NCBI RefSeq assembly: GCF_015710575.1
Contig: NZ_CP065373.1
Span: forward strand, 434,001-498,000
Source: Mycolicibacterium mengxianglii
Lineage (GTDB): Bacteria; Actinomycetota; Actinomycetes; Mycobacteriales; Mycobacteriaceae
Direction: 5' to 3'
Length of the DNA stretch: 64,000 nt
In this document: positions 61,964 through 64,000 of the stretch, piece after piece
How positions within the stretch are numbered: the stretch's first letter is position 1
Layout of the letters: each line of letters starts with the position of its first letter
The notes under the pieces: generated by a model
The model's input: only the letters and a program-made list of their open reading frames with translations
Databases searched by the model: none
Told to the model about the DNA's origin: nothing
Position numbers and translations under genes: made by a program

Positions 61964-64000
61964 GCCGGTTGATTTTCGAGTCGCGCCGACGGCTGCCGCG
62001 ACCGACCTCCCACAAGGGCACCATCACCATCGAGGCACCGCCGGAATTGCCCCGGGTGGTGCCGCCGTCACTGCTGCGCCGGGCGCTGCCCTATCTGATC
62101 GTGCTGCTGATCGTCGGCATGATCGTCGCCCTGGTGGCCACCGGTATGCGGTTGATCTCGCCGACGACCCTGTTCTTCCCGTTCGTCCTGCTGTTGGCCG
62201 CCACCGCCCTCTACCGCGGTAACGACAACAAGATGCGCACCGAAGAGGTCGACGCCGAGCGTGCCGACTACCTGCGATATCTGTCGGTGGTCCGGGACAA
62301 CGTGCGCGCGCAGGCCGAGGCGCAACGGGCGGCGCTGCAGTGGTCGCATCCCGAACCGGCTGTGCTGGCGCAGATCCCGGGTTCTCGGCGGCAGTGGGAG
62401 CGTGACCCGCAGGATTCCGACTTCCTGGTATTGCGCGCCGGCCTGGCCGACGTGGCGCTGGACACCACCCTGCGCGTCAAGGACGCCGCCGACGAGATCG
62501 ATCTCGAACCGGTGTCCTACAGCGCGCTCCGCGCCCTGCTCGACACCCAGCGGACCGTGTCCGATGCGCCAGTGGGCATCGACCTGACGAAGGTCTCCCG
62601 CATCACCGTGGTGGGCGACCCCCACGAGGCCCGGGCCGCAGTGCGGGCGTGGATCGCACAGGCGGTCACCTGGCATGACACCGGCGTGTTGGGTGTCGCC
62701 CTGGCCAGCCCGCAGCTGGAGCAGCCGGACTGGTCCTGGTTGAAGTGGTTGCCGCACACCGACATTCCCGGTGAGGTCGACGGCACCGGGCCGGCCCGTT
62801 TTCTGGCCGCCAACACCGACGAGCTGATCGCGAAAATCGGACCGGCGCTGGCCGACCGCCCGCTCTTCAAAGGGTCGACCCGATCCCACGACGAGGCCTT
62901 GCGGCACCTGGTCATCATCGTCGACGACCCGGGCTATGACCTGAGCGGCTCGGTGCTCTCAGCCGGACTGGCCGGTGTCACGGTGGTGCAGATCGCCGAC
63001 ATCGAACCGGCCGGCGATCAGTATCCCGACCCCGAACGCCCGCAGCTGCTGGTGCGCGACGGGCGTATCCAGCGGTGGTTGACCGGCGGTTGGCAGCCGT
63101 ACGTGGATCGTGCCGATGTGATGGGGACCGCCGAAGCCAACCACCTGGCACGTCAGTTGTCGCGGTGGGATTCCAACCCGACCCACGCAGGGCTGCGGTC
63201 GGCCGCCACCCGGGGTGCCTCCTTCACGACATTGCTCGACATCGCCGATGCCTCGCAGCTGGACGTGCCCACACTGTGGGCGCCGCGTCGCCGCGAGGAC
63301 GAGCTGCGGGTTCCCATCGGGGTGACGGCCACCGGCGAACCGTTGTACTTCGACCTCAAGGACGAAGCCGAAGGCGGGATGGGACCGCACGGTCTGATGA
63401 TCGGCATGACGGGCTCCGGAAAGTCCCAGACCCTGATGTCGATCCTGCTGTCGCTGTTGACAACCCACTCCGCCGACCGACTCATCGTGATCTACGCCGA
63501 CTTCAAGGGCGAGGCCGGCGCCGACATCTTCCGCAACTTCCCGCAGGTCGTCGCGGTCATCTCCAACATGGCGGAGAAGAAGTCGCTCGCCGATCGGTTC
63601 GCCGACACGCTGCGCGGCGAGGTGGCCAGGCGCGAGACGCTGCTGCGTGAAGCGGGGCGACGGATCCAGGGCAGCGCGTTCAACTCGGTCACCGAGTACG
63701 AGGCGGCGGTCGACGCGGGTCATGACCTGGCACCGATACCGACGTTGTTCGTCGTGGCCGACGAATTCACGCTGATGCTCGCCGACCATCCCGAGTACGC
63801 TGAGCTGTTCGATTACGTTGCCCGCAAGGGTCGTTCGTTCCGCATCCACATCCTGTTCGCGTCGCAGACCCTCGACGTCGGCAAGATCAAGGACATCGAC
63901 AAGAACACGTCGTACCGGATCGGTCTGAAGGTGGCCAGCCCGTCGGTGTCACGGCAGATCATCGGTGTCGAAGACGCCTACCACATCGAATCCGGTAAGG
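61960..64000 (+). CDS. eccC3: ESX-3 FtsK/SpoIIIE ATPase EccC3 (3' end cut by window edge)
   Basis: The first 680 or so codons of EccC3. Two membrane helices near residues 45-90 ([35 protein letters not shown]) precede the DUF domain and the first ATPase, with Walker [11 protein letters not shown] near 485 and Walker [13 protein letters not shown] near 600. Starts ATGA over eccB3. The second and third ATPase domains lie past position 64000. Confidence 0.93.
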   Translation, partial: MSRLIFESRRRLPRPTSHKGTITIEAPPELPRVVPPSLLRRALPYLIVLLIVGMIVALVATGMRLISPTTLFFPFVLLLAATALYRGNDNKMRTEEVDAERADYLRYLSVVRDNVRAQAEAQRAALQWSHPEPAVLAQIPGSRRQWERDPQDSDFLVLRAGLADVALDTTLRVKDAADEIDLEPVSYSALRALLDTQRTVSDAPVGIDLTKVSRITVVGDPHEARAAVRAWIAQAVTWHDTGVLGVALASPQLEQPDWSWLKWLPHTDIPGEVDGTGPARFLAANTDELIAKIGPALADRPLFKGSTRSHDEALRHLVIIVDDPGYDLSGSVLSAGLAGVTVVQIADIEPAGDQYPDPERPQLLVRDGRIQRWLTGGWQPYVDRADVMGTAEANHLARQLSRWDSNPTHAGLRSAATRGASFTTLLDIADASQLDVPTLWAPRRREDELRVPIGVTATGEPLYFDLKDEAEGGMGPHGLMIGMTGSGKSQTLMSILLSLLTTHSADRLIVIYADFKGEAGADIFRNFPQVVAVISNMAEKKSLADRFADTLRGEVARRETLLREAGRRIQGSAFNSVTEYEAAVDAGHDLAPIPTLFVVADEFTLMLADHPEYAELFDYVARKGRSFRIHILFASQTLDVGKIKDIDKNTSYRIGLKVASPSVSRQIIGVEDAYHIESGK

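Noticed and set aside
1..64000. CRISPR arrays, tRNA/rRNA genes, insertion sequences
   Set aside because: No regular direct repeats with spacers, no cloverleaf-like or rRNA segments and no transposase motifs were noticed on reading; a dedicated RNA search was not possible.

Overview
The window looks like a chromosomal segment of a fast-growing mycobacterium (Mycolicibacterium type). The DNA is GC-rich with mycobacterial codon use. It carries ESX-3 genes, a fadE6/fadD2 block, a WhiB protein, a cutinase and a hemophore-related protein. The order at the right end (PolD2-like polymerase, fadD2, fadE6, TetR, DUF2236 protein, eccA3-eccB3-eccC3) parallels M. tuberculosis Rv0269c-Rv0284, recognised from memory of that region.

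Layout. (1) 1-13.8 kb: a histidine-utilisation (hut) region. It holds hutF (partial), an M20 amidohydrolase, hutU, an IclR regulator, a HisC-like aminotransferase and hutH. Next come an FMN alpha-hydroxyacid oxidase, an NCS1 permease, a divergent HisD-like dehydrogenase, an SDR, a zinc-type alcohol dehydrogenase and a second IclR regulator. A 16-bp palindrome, GTCTYGNATACNAGAC-like, recurs upstream of hutU/iclR1, hutH, hisD-like, the ADH and iclR2, and seems to tie five transcription units into one IclR regulon. hutH carries a one-base frameshift exactly at its MIO cofactor triad. (2) 14-17.8 kb: an aldo/keto reductase with a convergent XRE regulator, a truncated glycolate-oxidase-like remnant and a gene-poor stretch. 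(3) 17.8-27 kb: a four-gene operon (flavin monooxygenase, RidA, DUF1028, M20 amidohydrolase) with a LysR regulator and a divergent aldehyde dehydrogenase, then a GMC oxidoreductase with a second NCS1 permease. (4) 27.5-35.3 kb: an IclR regulator with a perfect palindromic operator, two inverted copies of a two-subunit 3-oxoacid CoA-transferase, an acyltransferase, a thiolase and a LysR regulator. Between the CoA-transferase copies lies a scar of catC and LuxR-type remnants. This is probably what is left of a beta-ketoadipate locus.

(5) 35.3-50 kb: cutinase, the biotin ECF transporter bioY-bioM-bioN, an Rv1733c-like membrane protein, a DJ-1/PfpI protein, WhiB, an osmoprotectant ABC transporter, a hemophore-related protein, an ArgP/LysG-type LysR, a DUF808 protein, a molybdopterin oxidoreductase, an epimerase, and a STAS protein followed by a possible 25-residue protein. 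(6) 50-64 kb: the PolD2-like primase-polymerase, fadD2, an SDR remnant, fadE6, a 2-hydroxyacid dehydrogenase, TetR, a DUF2236 protein, then two tandem IdeR-like iron boxes and eccA3-eccB3-eccC3, with eccC3 cut by the window edge.

Most operons use 4-base ATGA/GTGA stop-start overlaps, which helped to fix start codons. No tRNA, rRNA, CRISPR array or intact insertion sequence was seen.
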